Source: Fasciola hepatica (lineage: Eukaryota; Platyhelminthes; Trematoda; Plagiorchiida; Fasciolidae). Taken from it: a DNA stretch of 64,000 nt. The notes under the pieces are model-generated. The model ran no database searches. It had not been told where the DNA came from and saw only the letters and a list, made by a program, of their open reading frames with translations. Below, piece after piece: positions 61,046 to 64,000 of the stretch; the stretch's first letter is position 1, and every line of letters begins with the position of its first letter. Made by a program: the position numbers and the translations under genes. The stretch is taken from the NCBI GenBank assembly GCA_948099385.1, contig CANUEZ040000028.1, positions 4,875,501 through 4,939,500 on the forward strand, read 5' to 3'.

Positions 61046-61195
61046 TGCGTTGGGCATGCCCAACCCTAGCCCAATTGGGCGCTGGTAGCTCTGCCCAACG
61101 CATTTCAATGGAGTTGCCCAACGTTGCGATGGGCATGCCCAACGTTTGCCCAACCCTAGCCCAATTGGGCAAACGTTGGGCAGTGCTGCTTGGGC
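61046..61195. repeat. right subterminal GCCCAA/TTGGGC palindrome cluster
   Basis: In 150 bp there are two perfect 12-bp palindromes GCCCAATTGGGC (61069 and 61159), a 16-bp palindrome GTTGGGCATGCCCAAC (61049), a second GGGCATGCCC, and several further GCCCAACG sites. The cluster ends exactly at the right TIR. Confidence 0.85.
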
Positions 61196-61485
61196 TGCTC
61201 CCCCCAACGAAGGAACACTGTCCTCAGTGTTTGTACATTATTTTAGCTGGTCAGCTGGCAGGATCTGTCGGTGTGGTTTGTGTGAAACGCTGGATGACAG
61301 GGATCCTGGCAGGGTCGCCAAAAATGTAGTATGCAGGATGCAGTGTCTTCCTTGGGGGTTGCACGTGTACGATCTGCAAAGACAGAAAGAAAACCCGGTG
61401 AGCCAGAGCTCAGTAAGTGCATCAACAAGCATCAACACTTACACCGATAAAGATGGGAGTGACGATCTGTCTGAGCGTATTACAC
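61196..61485 (-). repeat. right terminal inverted repeat, 290 bp
   Basis: It is the reverse complement of 55898-56187, ending CTGTCTGAGCGTATTACAC before TA. Unlike the left TIR it is uninterrupted, which shows that the left foldback is a later addition. Confidence 0.92.
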
Positions 61486-62119
61486 TAGCAGAAAACTCGA
61501 AAAGCCGACAGCCTCTGACAGAGGTGACCTCAAATTCTTTGATTCAATTAAACAAATCTGGTTAGCTGTAGCTACGTACCGTCTAATTACTCGAGAGGTG
61601 CTGGTGCTAAGCATCACTCAGCTGTTGTAACACGAGTGACAAAATGACAAATATGGCGGGATAATGCAGCATTCTGATGGATTTGATAACCTGTTTTCGT
61701 CGGTAAACGTTGGCCGGTTTTTTCATCCCCCCTTGTATTTTGTTCAGCAATGATAATTCGTTTGATGTGATGAGTTTTGATTGGCTCACCGGTCATATAT
61801 AAAGGCTTGTCAGCCAGGATTCCGTCTACTTGGCGCTACGCTTCTTGCTTTGCGATCCTATCAATGCAGTCAGTGACTGTCGATGAGTCTGCCGTGTTCC
61901 GGCATTTGGTGTGAAGTGAGTATCCAAACATTGAACCCTTCAAAAGGGAATTTCGCAATCTCCAGAAAGAAACGTGTACATCATTTCACTTTTACAGCTC
62001 TGAGACATACGAAATGGCAAAGAAACGAGGAGCCCAGTTACCGGATGTTGTGCCATACAAAGTCGTCAAATTTTGCTGTGTTCATCGGAGACGTGAAAGT
62101 GGCAGAAGGTCCAAGTGGG

Positions 62120-63395
62120 TGTTCATTCTTTAAACGCTGAACTGTTCTAAGATATCCCAATTTGGAGTGCGGAGCTTTCGTCACAATACACTACGCTGGC
62201 TCGTGTTACCGTGTTGTCAGCTGGTCCACGAAGACTTCGCACAGTTCCCAAGTTGGTAATGGTGGGCTCTGTGTGCGTAATCGTCGGCTTACGCATGATC
62301 AATAAGCTCAAGTGTTCCACTTGGTGGGAAGTTTTTGGAATAAATCGGAGCTTAGGGAACATATGGGGAAGGAATATATTCGCAGACTTACGCGTCTAGA
62401 CTTCTTTCCCATACGATCCAGGTTAATTGCGAAAGAAAAGTCCGCTGGGCCGGAACAGGTTCAGTCCTTGTTAAATGCTTATGGGTATTCCGAGATACTA
62501 ACGGGGGAGCGAGAAAAAATATCTGTATTCTTCATACCTTGTTTTAATAAAGAGTAATGTGGTAAATTTGGTGATGTAATACTGGCTGAAGCCACCTATC
62601 AGCTAAACCGCGGTGGTTACATCTTATGGCACCTCGTGATTGTGGAAGCAATAGGTTCTTCGTGGTTCTCCTCAATGAGGGTAGTGCTAGTTACCGTAGG
62701 GCCTTAGCTTTCATGTTTCGGATCTTTCCGCAAAGCTTTCGGTGTGGGACAATCGTAGTCGATCGCAGTTTAGCACAGCGCCGTGCGAATATGTATGTGT
62801 ATCCCCACTAGCAAGTAGTTTTCTGCAGGTTTCATATCACTCTGGATAAAAAGCGACGGTGTAACCGCCTGAATACTTTGCGGCGAAGTGATAAGTGACG
62901 CATCTTTCAGTGGATGTTTAATTTAGTATTCTCGCTTTCCCGGCTTCATTTTGAAAGATTCCGGGCGGTGATAGGGGCAAGAAACCTAGAGGCAGCTGCC
63001 TATCTGAACAACACATGGATGCCTTTTAAGCGACTGGGCAAGTTACTTGTTGCGTAAGGTATTGCTACTCGGGAATTTTACAACAAACCGAGCAGGACAG
63101 AGAACACGCGTTTGAAAACGGCCTGTTTCATCTTTCTTCTGTGCTGGACATGTTTAGGAATGTTAATAAACGCGTTCCATCCCTAGGTCAGACTAGCTGT
63201 CACCGACTGTCTAGGGATCAAATGTTAGGTTTCAGTGCCCCAGCTGAAATGCAGTTGCTGCAGCCCCTTTTACGCTGTTTGACGCGGTACGCTAGCAGTG
63301 TGCTCATTGAGCATCTGCGCAGGGAAACGATAGTGTCTTTATATCAGTTCAACGATCCCCGGTTCGTCCGAAGCCGTAGGGGAAGTAAGTAATTC
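62120..63395 (+). pseudogene. decayed Mutator-like (MULE) transposase
   Basis: Plus-strand frames, shifting several times, read LECGAFVTIHYAG..YRVVSW (a FLYWCH/FAR1-like DNA-binding block), then DVILAEATYQLNRGGYILWH and FFVVLLNEGSASYRRALAFM, then GTIVVDRSLAQRRA. This is the MULE catalytic core order (D.TY..N..G, then E, then IVVD). Later, LGNFTTNR and SVLDMFRNVNKRVPSLGQTS correspond to the C-terminal region. Several stops and frameshifts make it inactive. No terminal repeats were defined. Confidence 0.55.
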
Positions 63396-63781
63396 GCGTT
63401 CAGAAACAGAAAAATCAGCCATTAGATGCAATATCATCATAGTGTTAACGATGGACAAATTTCCGGTGAGCAGCATTTAACAACCAGGAGAACTACCGCT
63501 GTGTACATTGCATGGCTCAATAGCACCAATGCCGGACCAAGTAAAAGAACCCCAAGGCCCCTTTTAGGGCCACTCCATACGGAATGGCACTTGGGTTGGT
63601 TTTTTACCAGCCCAGTAGACAGTTGGCACATGAGTCTTATTTCATGTGAAAAACCAAATGGTAGGACCTCGGTGCTTCCATTTATAGCTCTAAGGACTAG
63701 ACAGTTAGCAGGAACTTCCAATGTGCGTAAATGACTTTTAGTTGGCACTTGAGTCTTAGCAGTGACTTATTGCGATTGTGC

Positions 63782-63860
63782 GCACCCAAGTGATGGGACT
63801 GTAGTGCTTATATATATAGATAGAGCCGTATATTTAAATATATATATATATATATATATA
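63782..63860. repeat. interrupted (TA)n microsatellite
   Basis: Two TA runs are separated by GATAGAGCCGTATATTTAAA and followed by CAGCCGTGCCTTGCTG. Confidence 0.9.
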
Positions 63861-64000
63861 CAGCCGTGCCTTGCTGTGGGACATAAAAGTACTCTAATTT
63901 AAAATCTGGGATCATTCCACAAAGTAGCTGAGTTCAACGCACTTATTGTTGGTCTTCTCCTGTAAGGAACAATGAGTAAACTTCAACGGACTCTGTAACG

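Larger units (their letters stand above)
55898..61485 (+). mobile_element. intact-looking CACTA-like DNA transposon with two genes
   Basis: A 5588-bp element is bounded by 290-bp terminal inverted repeats (about seven mismatches by eye) and flanked by TA at 55896-55897 and 61486-61487, a likely target-site duplication. It carries, all on the plus strand, a transposase gene (56836-58930) and a DUF4806-type gene (59102-60835). Both have complete, phase-consistent frames. Subterminal clusters of GCCCAA/TTGGGC lie just inside each TIR, as transposase-binding repeats do in CACTA elements. The termini read GTGTARTACGCTCAG rather than the canonical CACTA. The transposase family is that of animal CACTA relatives such as the one described from Schistosoma mansoni (SmTRC1), from memory. 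Nearly identical TIRs and intact genes suggest recent activity. Confidence 0.88.

Overview
The window is eukaryotic, AT-rich and repeat-laden. Short exons are separated by kilobase introns with canonical GT/AG borders. A flatworm (digenean trematode, Fasciola-like) is the best guess. This rests on an annexin with a Gly/Pro/Tyr-rich tail, a Ty3/Gypsy gag resembling trematode CsRn1-type elements, Penelope-like GIY-YIG fragments, and a CACTA-related transposon of a type known from schistosomes. The species call is inference. No bacterial genes, CRISPR array or convincing rRNA/tRNA gene was seen.

Layout. 1-23 kb is mostly repeat and decayed DNA: a complete MITE at 4.3-4.6 kb, a broken Ty3/Gypsy pol at 7.9-9.5 kb, a long (TA)n tract, and a Penelope-like fragment at 10.3-11.5 kb flanked by two inverted MITE copies. 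Two or three orphan exon-like segments lie here. From 23.2 to 47.5 kb two host genes lie in tandem on the minus strand. DZANK1 (47.46 to 32.08 kb, seven exons recovered) is followed only about 250-290 bp later by an annexin A7/A11-type gene (31.79 to 23.88 kb, five exons recovered, 494 codons in one continuous phase-compatible frame). Their introns hold a Penelope remnant, a foldback repeat, and an LTR-retrotransposon remnant with a gag fragment between diverged direct repeats. A well-bordered but unidentified plus-strand exon sits at 48.9 kb, head-to-head with DZANK1.

From 49.6 to 63.5 kb the window is a transposon cluster. A decayed CACTA-like relative (about 49.65-55.09 kb) keeps a broken copy of an accessory gene and carries a near-perfect 589-bp inverted duplication. 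Immediately next to it is an apparently intact, two-gene CACTA-like transposon (55898-61485): 290-bp terminal inverted repeats, a TA target duplication, subterminal GCCCAA palindromes, a 683-aa transposase read from two exons, and a nine-exon, 346-aa DUF4806-type accessory protein. Its left terminus contains a 116-bp foldback made only of the element's own two ends. A decayed Mutator-like transposase follows.

How they work together: the annexin and DZANK1 are ordinary cellular genes (Ca2+-dependent membrane binding; cilium/centrosome-associated). Their very close head-to-tail spacing would fit an operon resolved by spliced-leader trans-splicing, which is known in trematodes but not shown here. 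The transposon's two genes are co-oriented and presumably supply the transposase and a DNA-binding or assembly partner.
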